A stretch of 64,000 nt of DNA from the NCBI RefSeq assembly GCF_033878955.1, contig NZ_CP138858.1, forward strand, positions 2,391,001 to 2,455,000. Reading direction: 5' to 3'. The translations under genes were made by a program, and so were the position numbers. A model generated the notes under the pieces. The model was not told where the DNA came from. It saw only the letters and a program-made list of their open reading frames with translations, and did no database searches. Below, piece after piece: positions 17,351 to 27,868 of the stretch (positions within the stretch are counted from its first letter, which is position 1; each line of letters starts with the position of its first letter). The stretch comes from Coraliomargarita algicola (lineage in GTDB: Bacteria; Verrucomicrobiota; Verrucomicrobiia; Opitutales; Coraliomargaritaceae).

Positions 17351-18643
17351 ATGAGAAGTATTAAGTTTAGCTTATCCAGAAAGTCCACAACAGGCTGGGA
17401 TGCTGCTGTACACTTGACAGAAGTGTATCTGTCAGGAGACCGAAAGGCCGACCAATTGTTGGACGAATTACCTATAGAATTTATAGGTGATCGGCGCGCC
17501 GCGTGCCAATCACTTTTTTTAGGCGCCCTACGCCATGGGCATCGCACCCAAGCCGCGCTGCAGGGGCTTTTGCGTAAAAAAGCAAGGGCGGGCGTCGAAG
17601 CGATACTACTGGTTTCCGGCTACGAGTTACTCGATGCGGACGCGGAGCGACACCCCAAGATCATCCACCACGCGGTAGAGCGCAGCAAGCAACTGATCAA
17701 CCGTTTCGAACAGGGCTTTCTCAATGCGGTGTTACGCAAGCTGCCCGACGCCCTGGCTGGCATCGATGCCGAACAAGCACCCGCCGCCTACTACAGCCAC
17801 CCAGCGTGGTTGGTCGCGCATTGGCAAAAGGAATTCCCCGAGAGCTACCGGGAACTGCTGGAATGGAATCAGGAAATACCGGCGACCTACCTTAAAATTT
17901 ACGACGAGTCCATTCAAGGCCCCGCAGGCCTGGAAGCGACGAATTGGCCGCAGTTTTACCGCATCACGCCCCAAATATCCTGGCAAGTGGACCTCCACCC
18001 TCTGCTGAATCAGGGCAACGCCTACATAAAAGACCCATCCACACGACTCGCGCCTGCCCTACTTGCGCCGCAGGCCGGTGAGTCCGTGCTCGACCTCTGT
18101 GCCGCCCCCGGCGGCAAAGCCTACGACATGGCCCACGCGATGAAAGGAAGCGGCCTCATCGTCGCCGTGGACCTGCCTGGCAATCGTATCGCCCGGCTCG
18201 ATGCGAATTTGTCCACCCTGCGCTCCGCAGACTTGCAATGCAAAATTATCAAATCCGACCTACTCGAACTCGACGCGGCGACCTTTGAAGCTCAGGATCT
18301 GCCACTGCGCTACGACGCCGTCATGCTCGACGCGCCTTGTTCAAACACGGGCGTCATCCAGCGCCGCACCGACGTCAAATGGCGCCTACGACCGAAAGAC
18401 ATCGCACAGTGTGCAAAGCTCCAACTGCAATTGCTCCACTCCGCAGCTCGATTTGTCAGAGCTGGCGGACGCATTGTATACAGCACCTGTAGTATCGAAG
18501 CCGCCGAGAACCAGCATGTGGTGGACGCCTTCCTGAAGAGCAAATCCGGCCAGGCATTTGAGCTCGAAGACTCCGCGCGCAGCCTGCCATGGGAGACCGG
18601 CCACGACGGGGCCGGCGCATTTCGACTACGCCGCAACAGCTAA
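17351..18643 (+). CDS. rsmB: RsmB-type 16S rRNA (cytosine-C5) methyltransferase
   Basis: The 430-residue protein has an N-terminal NusB-like RNA-binding domain (residues 1-130) and a SAM-dependent methyltransferase domain. The SAM motif is VLDLCAAPGGKAYDMA. The two catalytic cysteines of the NOL1/NOP2/Sun family are visible in DAPCSNTGV (motif IV) and STCSIEAAENQHV (motif VI). It methylates a cytosine in 16S rRNA using S-adenosylmethionine. The gene is divergent from the greA fusion with 53 bases between starts; the next gene follows by 9 bases. Confidence 0.92.
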   Translation: MRSIKFSLSRKSTTGWDAAVHLTEVYLSGDRKADQLLDELPIEFIGDRRAACQSLFLGALRHGHRTQAALQGLLRKKARAGVEAILLVSGYELLDADAERHPKIIHHAVERSKQLINRFEQGFLNAVLRKLPDALAGIDAEQAPAAYYSHPAWLVAHWQKEFPESYRELLEWNQEIPATYLKIYDESIQGPAGLEATNWPQFYRITPQISWQVDLHPLLNQGNAYIKDPSTRLAPALLAPQAGESVLDLCAAPGGKAYDMAHAMKGSGLIVAVDLPGNRIARLDANLSTLRSADLQCKIIKSDLLELDAATFEAQDLPLRYDAVMLDAPCSNTGVIQRRTDVKWRLRPKDIAQCAKLQLQLLHSAARFVRAGGRIVYSTCSIEAAENQHVVDAFLKSKSGQAFELEDSARSLPWETGHDGAGAFRLRRNS

Positions 18644-18652
18644 AATTGCACG

Positions 18653-19323
18653 ATGCCCGAATCACTCATAGTCCGCCCGGCCCCCAAAGCACGCCACGTC
18701 TTCAGCGCTCAAGGCGAATTACTCGCAGTCCCCAAAGGCTGGGCCCTGTTGCCCCCCGGTGATGCCGCACTTAGCCGACGGATCAAGCAGGACGGCCCCT
18801 CTTGGACAGTCAAAGAAAAGAAGGGCCGCAAGGAATTTTCACACGGCATATGGGCCCCGGCACACCGAATCGAAGCACTGCAAGCAGCACGCGAGCTCGA
18901 AAAAAAGATCCGGCCTACACAAAAAAACTGGAAGCCGGCCGCACTCGACGTGCTCAAGCGGAACTCGCTTACAGTGAGGATTTCACCCAGGCCTTGCGCG
19001 ATTACCTGAACTTTCATCCACGCTATGAACTTCTAGCAGGCCGCCTCAGCCAACTCATCGCCGCGCATGCGACGCCAGTCGGCAGTGGCACTGTCGCCCG
19101 CACCAAACGCATTCCGATCGAACAACGCGCCGAAGCGGCCACCATCGCCTGGATGCGTCATCAGACCACCGCTTACGATCACATGGACATCCCGCGTGCG
19201 AAAGGCGCGCGCCGCGAGGTGCGTCGTATGCTCGCGAAAGAATCGAAACGACTACTGGAATCTTACCGGCGAGGCACTCGTATCGACGTCACCAACTGTC
19301 CCCTACAAAAAGCGATCCGATAG
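18653..19323 (+). CDS. DUF2293 domain protein split by a -1 frameshift at an A7 run
   Basis: The first frame (ATG at 18653) supplies an N-terminal part (GELLAVPKGWALLPPGDAAL...). The second frame, in the -1 phase, supplies the DUF2293 domain (TKRIPIEQRAEAATIAWMRH, then DIPRAKGARREVRRMLAKES) and ends at TAG 19323. The break falls in seven A at 18900-18906 followed by G, read GAA AAA AAG in frame: this is A_AAA_AAG, the standard -1 slippery heptamer. A slip there joins ELEK directly to KDPAYTKKLEAGR. Five-base-pair arms CCGGC (18910-18914) and GCCGG (18934-18938) lie downstream. The function of DUF2293 is unknown to me. Sequencing error, real mutation and programmed slippage are all open. Confidence 0.8.
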
Positions 19324-19381
19324 CCGCGCGGCACGCAGCAGCGAGGCGTAAGAACCGGGCAAGCAGGCAACGAAGCTGGGG

Positions 19382-20605
<1,224 letters not shown>

Positions 20606-20652
20606 ACAATAAATACGGCTGTGAGCGGACGGTTTTGTCAAGCAGGCATGTA

Positions 20653-21405
20653 TCACACCGAAGGCAGGCGCGCTTCAAACTCACCAATATCCTCTGGCGT
20701 ATCGATGCCGATAGTCGCTTGATCGGTCATGCCGACGTGTATGCGATAACCATGCTCCATGGCGCGAAGTTGTTCAAGTTTTTCAATCTGTTCCAAGAAA
20801 CCAGGCTCCAGGCCCGAAAAGGCACGAAGAAAATCTGCTTTATACGCATAGAGACCGAGATGTCGATAACAAGGGTTCTGCGCCAACCATGCCGCATCCA
20901 CTTGGCCCCCGGCATCGCGGACAAAAGGTATGGGCGAACGCGAAAAATAGAGGGCGTAACCTGAGCGATCACGCACCACTTTCACTTGATTGGGATTTGC
21001 AAAATCCTGCGGGCGCTCAAAGGGGACAGCTAATGTCGAGATCGCAGCCTCGCCAGAGAGTCCCGCAGCCAGCGCACGGATCTGCTCTCCTGTGACCAGC
21101 GGCTCATCGCCTTGCACATTGATCACTGCGGACGCACCAATCGCAGCATTGGCCTCAGCCAAGCGATCTGTGCCACTCGGATGATCGGGACGCGTGCGCA
21201 CTACATTAAAGCCCGCCTCGCTGAGGCAACGCTCCAAGGCCTCATCATCCACCGCAAAGTAGAGCGGGAACTCAGGCGCGACTGCACGAATACGCTCGGC
21301 CGTCCACAATACGATAGGCTTGCCTCGAACAGGATGCAGCAGCTTTTGAGGAAAACGTGTCGAAGCGAGTCGAGCAGGCACAATAATAGAAGGTGTCTTT
21401 GACAT
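20653..21405 (-). CDS. kdsB: 3-deoxy-manno-octulosonate cytidylyltransferase (CMP-KDO synthetase)
   Basis: The 250-residue protein has the KdsB fingerprint: IIVPARLASTRFPQKLL with the nucleotide-binding Arg and Lys, TRPDHPSGTDRLAEA, and INVQGDEPLV with the metal-binding Asp. It activates KDO for lipid A-core assembly, which marks the host as an LPS-bearing Gram-negative cell. MSKTPSI at 21405 was chosen as start; two extra Met codons lie just upstream. It reads in the same direction as trpB with 47 bases between them and is divergent from the rhodanese gene. Confidence 0.95.
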   Translation of the reverse strand: MSKTPSIIVPARLASTRFPQKLLHPVRGKPIVLWTAERIRAVAPEFPLYFAVDDEALERCLSEAGFNVVRTRPDHPSGTDRLAEANAAIGASAVINVQGDEPLVTGEQIRALAAGLSGEAAISTLAVPFERPQDFANPNQVKVVRDRSGYALYFSRSPIPFVRDAGGQVDAAWLAQNPCYRHLGLYAYKADFLRAFSGLEPGFLEQIEKLEQLRAMEHGYRIHVGMTDQATIGIDTPEDIGEFEARLPSV

Positions 21406-21435
21406 ATCGCCTAACATCATCATGAAACTTTGCCA

Positions 21436-21756
21436 ATGAACAAGGAAATCAGTGCAAGCGATGCGGCAATTTTACGGGCAAATGATCCCCAAACAGTCTT
21501 TCTCGATGTGCGGGAAGACTCTGAACTGGCGATCTGCCGTATCGAGGGCGCACTCCACATACCAATGGGCGAAATCCCGGAACGCCACAGCGCTCTGCCC
21601 CAGGACGTGCCTTTGATTGTATTATGCCACCACGGGATGCGCAGCATGAATGTAATCCAATACCTCCGTGCAAAAGGCTTCGACAACACCATTAACTTAA
21701 GCGGCGGCATCCACGCTTGGGCGCTCGAAGTAGAGCCTGAGATGCGTCGCTACTAG
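21436..21756 (+). CDS. Rhodanese-like domain protein
   Basis: This is a single-domain rhodanese of 106 residues. The active-site loop is CHHGMRS with the catalytic Cys and the CxxGxR pattern, preceded by FLDVREDSELAICRIEGALHIP and followed by INLSGGIHAWA. Such small cytoplasmic rhodaneses carry or transfer sulfane sulfur; the substrate is not known here. It ends 18 bases before the convergent cyclase gene. Confidence 0.92.
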   Translation: MNKEISASDAAILRANDPQTVFLDVREDSELAICRIEGALHIPMGEIPERHSALPQDVPLIVLCHHGMRSMNVIQYLRAKGFDNTINLSGGIHAWALEVEPEMRRY

Positions 21757-21774
21757 CAGCGCATTGATGAAGAA

Positions 21775-24147
21775 CTACTTCGAGGTCATCACGTAGGCCC
21801 CGTCCCAGTTTGCCGGGCCACCGGACCTCAAAAACTCTCGGCAACGTGCCGCAAGCAGTGTTGAGGGCGTCGTCGGCGCAAAGTTGCGAAAGGGCTCATC
21901 GAGCTCCGATGCCTCAAAACCTTTAAGCGCAGCCTCCCAGTCCCCCTTAAAGTAATCTAGCAAAGCCGCCTCGTAGGTCGCTTTACAGGCAGCGCTCTGC
22001 GCAGTAACGACCGAGTCCTCCCAAAGTTCATACATTTCAACAGGCTGACGACGTCCCTTCACGACCACCCGATCCAGCTTACGATAATTCAAGGCGGTGC
22101 CCTCCACCAGCGCGGCCTTCAATGTCGTCTCCGTAACCATGGTATACACACCGTAAATCTTCGCCCCACTTTCGCATCGCGCGGCTAAATTAACCGAATC
22201 CCCCATCATGGTGTAATTAAAGCGCATCTCGCTCCCCATGTTTCCAATCACGGCACGGCCGGTATTGACACCGATACGCGTGCGCATACTCAACACGCTC
22301 TCAGGCCATTGCCCCGACTCAGCCCACTTCACACGTAAGGCAGCGTGACATTCCTGCATCTGCACAGCCGAAACGCAGGCCCGCGAAGCATGATCCTTCA
22401 CTGGCACTGGCATGCCAAACATTGTGACGATTGCATCGCCAATATATTTATCCAAAGTGCCCGATTGCAACTGGAAGACTTCTGTCATGGCGCCGAGGTA
22501 TTCATTCATCAAAGAAACCAATTGGTGCGGGCTCAATTCCTCAGACAACGCGGAAAAACCTTCCACATCCGAAAACAACGCGGTGATCTCGGTATCGGTG
22601 CCGCCCAACTGTGGGTCACGCTTCGATTCCACCATTTCATCGACCAACTTCGGGGCCACATACGCCCCAAAAAGCGCTTTGATACGACGACGTTGCCACT
22701 CTTCAGAACCGAGCTTGAGCAAGACCACAGACACAATCGCGGTCAAGGACGAGCCAATAGGCACCAGTAAGGGCAATATCCAATTAAACAGTGCAAAGGC
22801 GACAAATACCCCTCCCCCGTATGCGAGCAATAGCAACAACGAAAACATGCGCCGCGCACCACTGTTATATGCCAATAAGGACACCGAGAGAGTGAGCATA
22901 CAGACGATCGCCACACAACTGACATGCCCCGCTCGCGTGATATAAGCTTCATTCTGGATGGTATGGTAAAGATTGGCATGCAGCCCGACCTTGGGCACTG
23001 GCTCGCGATTAAATGGCGTGGGCGAAATATCTTTAAGCTGCGGGTCCACCGGGCCGACAAAAACGACTTTGCCCTGAAAACGCGCGAACCAAGCCTCCAA
23101 CTCCGCCACTTGCGCAGCCTCCCCTGCGGCTGCAGCATCCGACAGTGCGTCGGCCTTGCGTAAGACTGTCTGCATACTCACATGATTCTGCCCCCCGGAG
23201 ATCTCCCAGCCCTCAAACCAGTTCACTTCAATCGACTGCTGCTCAACTAGCGGAATCCGTCTAAAAATCTCACCGTCTCGACGAATCGTTAGCGCCTCTG
23301 CGCTGATCTCAACTGCGTCTTCATTTAATCCATGGGCAATCAGAAAGGTCTCTAAGCCCAGCGTAAAAATCGTCATCTCATGCTGCTTAGGATAATGTTT
23401 AACCTCAAATCCATCCAAATCCGTCAGCACCACAACATCCCCCACGACATCGATATAGGGCTCGTTCATGAAATGCGCCTTATCCCGCAGCACTCCGTCC
23501 ATCAAATGGAAGCTATAGCGTGGACTATTTAATTCGACAAAGCCTGGCACATAGTAAGGCACCACGCCACCACTCAAAGCTTCATCGACATTGGCCAAGC
23601 CCAAACGCCCCAGCTCAAAATCTATAATCGGATACGTAGGTGCTTCGGGAAAAGGCGAAAGCTCTGGATCGTAAACCCCATTACGAATCAAAGGCAGTTC
23701 CGAGGCTTCCTCCGTCAACGCTTGTATCGCCCCCGTGTAAGCGGCGGCCAGCACGACCCGGTCGGCATATGCTTTGACAGCCCTCCCAAGGTAGGCGTCC
23801 CCCTCACGCGCTCGATCCCAATCAAGCAAAGAGCCACCGCCAAACTTCGAAAATATAATATCTACGCTGACGGCCTGGGCAGCTCCCGGCCCCAACAAGG
23901 CATAGAGCAAAACCCCAAACTCGCGCCGATCCCAGGGCCGATCGCCCATATAAGAAACAGTCTCCGCATCTAAATCGACATAGACGATCGGAGCAGTCGA
24001 CTCCAGCTCTCCACGGGCCAGATAGCGCCAACGTAGTGTCTCCTGCTCAAGCCCATTCAAGACGCCAGAAAGCATTAACAGCAGCCATATTGTCACCGAG
24101 AGCGCGATCAGCCCCAGAGACATCAGTAACTGCTTTGAAATCTTCAC
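21775..24147 (-). CDS. CHASE2-domain class III adenylate/guanylate cyclase
   Basis: The 790-residue protein has an N-terminal membrane anchor (LLMSLGLIALSVTIWLLLML), an extracytoplasmic CHASE2 sensor (about residues 35-400, with the typical VYVDLDAETV, DRPWDRREF and VDIIFSKFGGG), three further membrane segments (about 405-475), and a class III cyclase domain (about 510-690). The cyclase core has the metal-binding Asp in ALFSDVEGFS and the segments KYIGDAIVTMFG and MGDSVNLAARCE, all intact. The Lys in KYIGDA favours ATP as substrate, hence cAMP. It is 8 bases after a FecR-domain gene; this pairing recurs in other bacteria and suggests one envelope-sensing unit. Confidence 0.92.
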   Translation of the reverse strand: MKISKQLLMSLGLIALSVTIWLLLMLSGVLNGLEQETLRWRYLARGELESTAPIVYVDLDAETVSYMGDRPWDRREFGVLLYALLGPGAAQAVSVDIIFSKFGGGSLLDWDRAREGDAYLGRAVKAYADRVVLAAAYTGAIQALTEEASELPLIRNGVYDPELSPFPEAPTYPIIDFELGRLGLANVDEALSGGVVPYYVPGFVELNSPRYSFHLMDGVLRDKAHFMNEPYIDVVGDVVVLTDLDGFEVKHYPKQHEMTIFTLGLETFLIAHGLNEDAVEISAEALTIRRDGEIFRRIPLVEQQSIEVNWFEGWEISGGQNHVSMQTVLRKADALSDAAAAGEAAQVAELEAWFARFQGKVVFVGPVDPQLKDISPTPFNREPVPKVGLHANLYHTIQNEAYITRAGHVSCVAIVCMLTLSVSLLAYNSGARRMFSLLLLLAYGGGVFVAFALFNWILPLLVPIGSSLTAIVSVVLLKLGSEEWQRRRIKALFGAYVAPKLVDEMVESKRDPQLGGTDTEITALFSDVEGFSALSEELSPHQLVSLMNEYLGAMTEVFQLQSGTLDKYIGDAIVTMFGMPVPVKDHASRACVSAVQMQECHAALRVKWAESGQWPESVLSMRTRIGVNTGRAVIGNMGSEMRFNYTMMGDSVNLAARCESGAKIYGVYTMVTETTLKAALVEGTALNYRKLDRVVVKGRRQPVEMYELWEDSVVTAQSAACKATYEAALLDYFKGDWEAALKGFEASELDEPFRNFAPTTPSTLLAARCREFLRSGGPANWDGAYVMTSK

Positions 24148-24155
24148 GAGCTTAC

Positions 24156-25061
24156 TTAAAACAAATCTGCCTGGTAGGCCGATGGTGGCTTCAATTCCCC
24201 TCGGAACGGCGTGACAGGTGCGGGCTCATCTGCATACTCGATAACGATAGGCCGACGCGTCATCTCAGTTTTTCGCCTGGCAGGCACTGCGGCGGATTGA
24301 CGGGCCGCTTGATCTATAGACTGCAAATGATCCAGATACTGCGCCAAGTCATTCACTGCCTTGGCATGCTGGTCCAAGATCACCTTAAAGCGTTGAATTT
24401 GCTCCAAAGAGCGGTCCGTTCTCTCACCGATCTCAATCGAGGGCGTGGCGCGCGCGCCAGCTCCCGCCAGCCGCTGCCCGGCACGTAAAGTGTATTGCTG
24501 CCCTTGCAAATCAGTAAAACGCACACGGCCATCGCTACAATTAATGGTGAAGTCAAAAATTTGGCTGCGAGGGTCGAATTCTATACGCATTTGCCAAAGC
24601 GCCCGCTTAACAGTCAGACGTCCAAGCGGGGTCTCGATCAAACACTGCGAAGCTTCCAGCATATTCCGGTTATCAACAATAATGTCGCCCGATCGGAAGT
24701 TAACGATCATCCGACTTTGCCCCGTCTCTGTTTCTGCCGACTCCCAAATGTCCACATTGGGCATCATCTGCTCAAAGCGCTCAATTGAAAAACTGCCCTC
24801 TCCTTGAAAATAAATACGAGTCCGATTTGAAGTGCTCAAATAGGCAGCAGAGCCGTATGCAGCCTCGCAATCAATGAGCCCCGGCTCGGAGACTGGCACC
24901 TGCTCCGCAGTCAGCATCACGGGCGCTCCCCCGAGCTTCTTCAGTGCTACTTCACCCGAGACTTGATGCAAGGTAATCGCACCACTGACCCAAGTCTCCG
25001 CACCTAATGGAGACGCTAGAGGAAGCAGCACGACTGCAAGAACTTTTATAAAATGTGTCAC
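24156..25061 (-). CDS. FecR-domain secreted protein
   Basis: The 301-residue protein begins with GTG and a clear signal peptide (VLAVVLLPLASPLGAETW). A FecR-type beta domain follows (SGEVALKKLGG, AYLSTSNRTRIYFQGEGSFSIERFEQ, IVNFRSGDIIVDNRN, ETPLGRLTVKRAL). The last 90 residues hold a helical stretch (RTDRSLEQIQRFKVILDQHA) and a Pro-rich end. It lies between the O-antigen ligase-TPR gene (2 bases) and the cyclase (8 bases), so all three are probably one transcript. It is not a classic FecR, which is a membrane signal transducer; here the whole protein is exported. Confidence 0.85.
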   Translation of the reverse strand: MTHFIKVLAVVLLPLASPLGAETWVSGAITLHQVSGEVALKKLGGAPVMLTAEQVPVSEPGLIDCEAAYGSAAYLSTSNRTRIYFQGEGSFSIERFEQMMPNVDIWESAETETGQSRMIVNFRSGDIIVDNRNMLEASQCLIETPLGRLTVKRALWQMRIEFDPRSQIFDFTINCSDGRVRFTDLQGQQYTLRAGQRLAGAGARATPSIEIGERTDRSLEQIQRFKVILDQHAKAVNDLAQYLDHLQSIDQAARQSAAVPARRKTEMTRRPIVIEYADEPAPVTPFRGELKPPSAYQADLF

Positions 25062-25063
25062 TG

Positions 25064-27015
25064 TTATAGAATGAGAAGTTTCTGCTGTAAGCGACGTGCC
25101 GCCGCATTATTAGGATTGATTTCCAATGCACGCTGTACCGTGGCCAAGGCCTCATCGCGTCGCGTATTCATGGAGCTCAAATAAGCCGCATAATAATAAT
25201 GAGCATTACTATTGTTCGGCGCGAACTCAAGCGCCTTTAATAAGGCAGATTCAGCCAGTTGGGCTTCACCATAAAAAGCTCGCGCGACTCCAAGTTGAGC
25301 CCAGCTCTTCCAATAATCAGGGCTCATCTCAACGCCGCGCTCTGCACATCGCACCGCGCGCTCAGCTATCTTTTCAAACTCTGCGGGGCTCCTAAAATAC
25401 AATTGGCACACCGCCGCACTCAATCCGATCCAAGCGTCGACATTCTCCGAGTCCGCGACTACGGCGTCCTCATAGCGCTCAATCACCCGATCTAGCAAAA
25501 TAGTATTCCCCGACACATGCACCCGCATATCCACAACATGCTCCAACTGCTGACGCGCACGCAATTCCAAAGCCTGCGACTCAAGTTTAGTCGCGCCCAA
25601 TATGTAAAAAGCCCCCCCGCACAAGTCGCCAACAGAAGATAACAAATGCGATGAAGCCAGTGCTCCGGCAGTGTCAGGCGACGATTGAAACTGCTCTTCA
25701 ACAATATCGCAAAAGCAAGAACCCCATAAAGCGTCAAAGCGGGCACATAGAAGACAAAGCTCGCCCCCATGCACAAAGCAAATGCGAGCGAGACGGACAA
25801 CCCGAGCGACAAGAAGAAACGCTGCGGCGGCATAATAGTCCCCTCCGCACCACGCAGCTTCACAGCAAAGGGCTCATTGCGCCAACGTCTCCAAGCCTGA
25901 AAAAACACATATAGGCAGGGCAGGCCAAACAAGAGCGCCCCCACAATACCTAATTGGCTCAAGACCAAAAGATAATCATTGTGCGGGCTAAGCGGCGACT
26001 CTGCCAGCGCCACCCGAGGGCTTTGCTCAAAAGCTGCACCAAATCCGCCCGCCCCAATTCCAACAACTGGACTCTCTCGAAACAAAGCCAGCGACTCTCG
26101 CCAGAGAACTAAGCGTACGCCTTCTCCGTCGCCCGAGATCACCCCATCCAATTCCTCCTTGAAGACCGGATGGTTAAGCAGCAGCAGGGTAAAAATAACC
26201 GAGGCCGTAAAGATGCCGATCACGGAAAACAGAAAGCGTCGCTTGATACTACGAAAACAAAACCACGGCACGATGGCTAAAATCACAAACGACAAAATGG
26301 CTGCCCAAAGCGATTGTGTAAACGCAACTCCGGCCAGAAACATCAACGCAATATAGAAAGACAATAAGCGCAAAATCCTGGGCAAACGCCTGACAGCCGC
26401 GACAATCAACAGCAAGGGCAACAGCAAAAGCAAAAAAACTGCAAACGAATTGGGGTCTGCAAAAACTCCTGTCGCACGTCCCAAAAAGACTTCGTTGAGC
26501 TCCAAACCGTAATCAGTCATGGCACTCACAATCCGATCAGGACGTTGGAAGAATTGATAGAAGCCGTTAAAAACTGCAATCGTTGCAGGTGACAGGCTCA
26601 TAAGAATCAAAAGCCACAAGTGTGCGCGAGTACGCACATTATTAGCAATTACCCACAAGATAATAAAGGCCTCCAGGGCATAGATCATCTCATACCAACC
26701 ACGCCACGGCACCGGCGAGAACCACAAAATACTGGCCAGCATCCAGAGTAATCCAGGAACCAACCAGAACGGATACTGACTCAAACGCTTCGGCGACTCC
26801 CGATCCACCGCAAGCCACAAACCATGCAGAAACAGTAGCACAACATACAAAGGCAGCAGCGCCAAATGTGTATCTGGACGCACCCCTCCAAGTGAAACGG
26901 TGGTCAAAAAGAAGATCAGCCCCAGACACAGCGTAACAAGCCAGTCGACAAAATTCCCCCAACTCACACGTCCGAAAAATGCGATGTTACCGTTTTTATC
27001 AATAATAGTGGCCAT
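25064..27015 (-). CDS. O-antigen ligase family protein with C-terminal TPR domain, split at a G7 run
   Basis: The first frame (ATG at 27015) encodes about 465 residues with around 12 membrane segments and the Wzy/O-antigen ligase core, including the periplasmic loop GVFADPNSFAVF and GIGAGGFGAAFEQSP...LSPHNDYLLVLSQLG. The second frame, ending at 25064, encodes roughly 180 residues of TPR repeats (WAQLGVARAFYGEAQLAESALLKALEFAP). They meet at seven G on the coding strand (25612-25618). One more G would read CAGGAFYILGATKLESQ and give a single protein of about 650 residues, a known ligase-TPR architecture. The current reading ends the ligase with a 27-residue unrelated tail. Poly-G tracts are prone both to phase variation and to sequencing error. 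These enzymes polymerise or attach surface polysaccharide. Confidence 0.85.
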
Positions 27016-27111
27016 AGAGAATGAAGAGCTCGTCAGTTAAATTCCAAATCAGCAGGCAATACAGTGAATCCAACAAGGTAAACTCATATTTTAGCCTAAG
27101 ACTTGAACCCG

Positions 27112-27138
27112 TGGACAAACTAGCTTTGTTTGTACAAT
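27112..27138 (+). promoter_or_regulatory. Candidate sigma-70 promoter of the EpsI-like gene
   Basis: TGGACA (27112-27117) and TACAAT (27133-27138) are separated by 15 bases, shorter than ideal, and end 16 bases before the ATG. The -10 is good; the pairing is tentative. Confidence 0.3.
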
Positions 27139-27154
27139 CCTCCATACTCTACCA

Positions 27155-27868
27155 ATGAAAAAAATACTTCTCTTCATCGCCGCGACCCTACTCATTAGCA
27201 GCTTAGGCCTGCGCGCCTATTTCGCTTTTGTGCCCCCGCCCGCAGCGACCCTCGAAGAACCGCTGGCAATTATCGTCCCCGAAGTACTTAATGGCTGGCA
27301 GATTAAAGACTTGGACATGGCCGAATCGCCCGAATCCAGCGCCCGTATCAGCGAATTTCTCAACTTTGACGATGCGCTCTTCCGCGTATTCCAGAAAGGA
27401 GAGACCTTTGTCGGCCTATACATCGCCTACTGGACCCCAGGAAAAGCCTCCTACCGCTGGGCAGGAGCCCACACTCCCGACACCTGCTGGGTGCTAAATG
27501 GTTGGACACGAGAAGACCGCAAATACTCGATCCCCTTTGTTTACAACAAAATCCGCCTGGAACCCGCAGAATTTGGCGTATACTCCAAAGATGGCTCCTC
27601 ACAAAATGTATATTTTTGGCACTTAGTGGGCGGTGAACCATTCGGTTACGACCAAAAAGGAACCCCCAATATTCTAGGCGCTCTGCTAGATGTAAAAGAA
27701 TACGGACTGAATCTACGTGAGGAACAGTTCTTCATTCGCCTATCTAGCAACAGAACACTCGATGAGCTAAAAAAAATAGGAGGTTTTGAAGCAATCATTA
27801 AAAGCCTAGTAAAAATCGGACTAGAAGAAGAAGTATACTCCTCCTCTCCCGAAGTCGCCCTTCGCTAA
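27155..27868 (+). CDS. EpsI/DUF3485-like exosortase-associated protein
   Basis: The 237-residue protein has an N-terminal membrane anchor or signal (MKKILLFIAATLLISSLGL). The central segment GAHTPDTCWVLNGW resembles the HxPxxCxxxxGW signature of EpsI/DUF3485 proteins, which accompany exosortases in polysaccharide export systems. No exosortase or PEP-CTERM protein is encoded within the window, so it is an orphan here. It is flanked by an O-antigen ligase-type protein and an ACP/KAS III operon, consistent with a surface-glycan role. Its stop overlaps that of the convergent acetyltransferase by 4 bases. Confidence 0.72.
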   Translation: MKKILLFIAATLLISSLGLRAYFAFVPPPAATLEEPLAIIVPEVLNGWQIKDLDMAESPESSARISEFLNFDDALFRVFQKGETFVGLYIAYWTPGKASYRWAGAHTPDTCWVLNGWTREDRKYSIPFVYNKIRLEPAEFGVYSKDGSSQNVYFWHLVGGEPFGYDQKGTPNILGALLDVKEYGLNLREEQFFIRLSSNRTLDELKKIGGFEAIIKSLVKIGLEEEVYSSSPEVALR

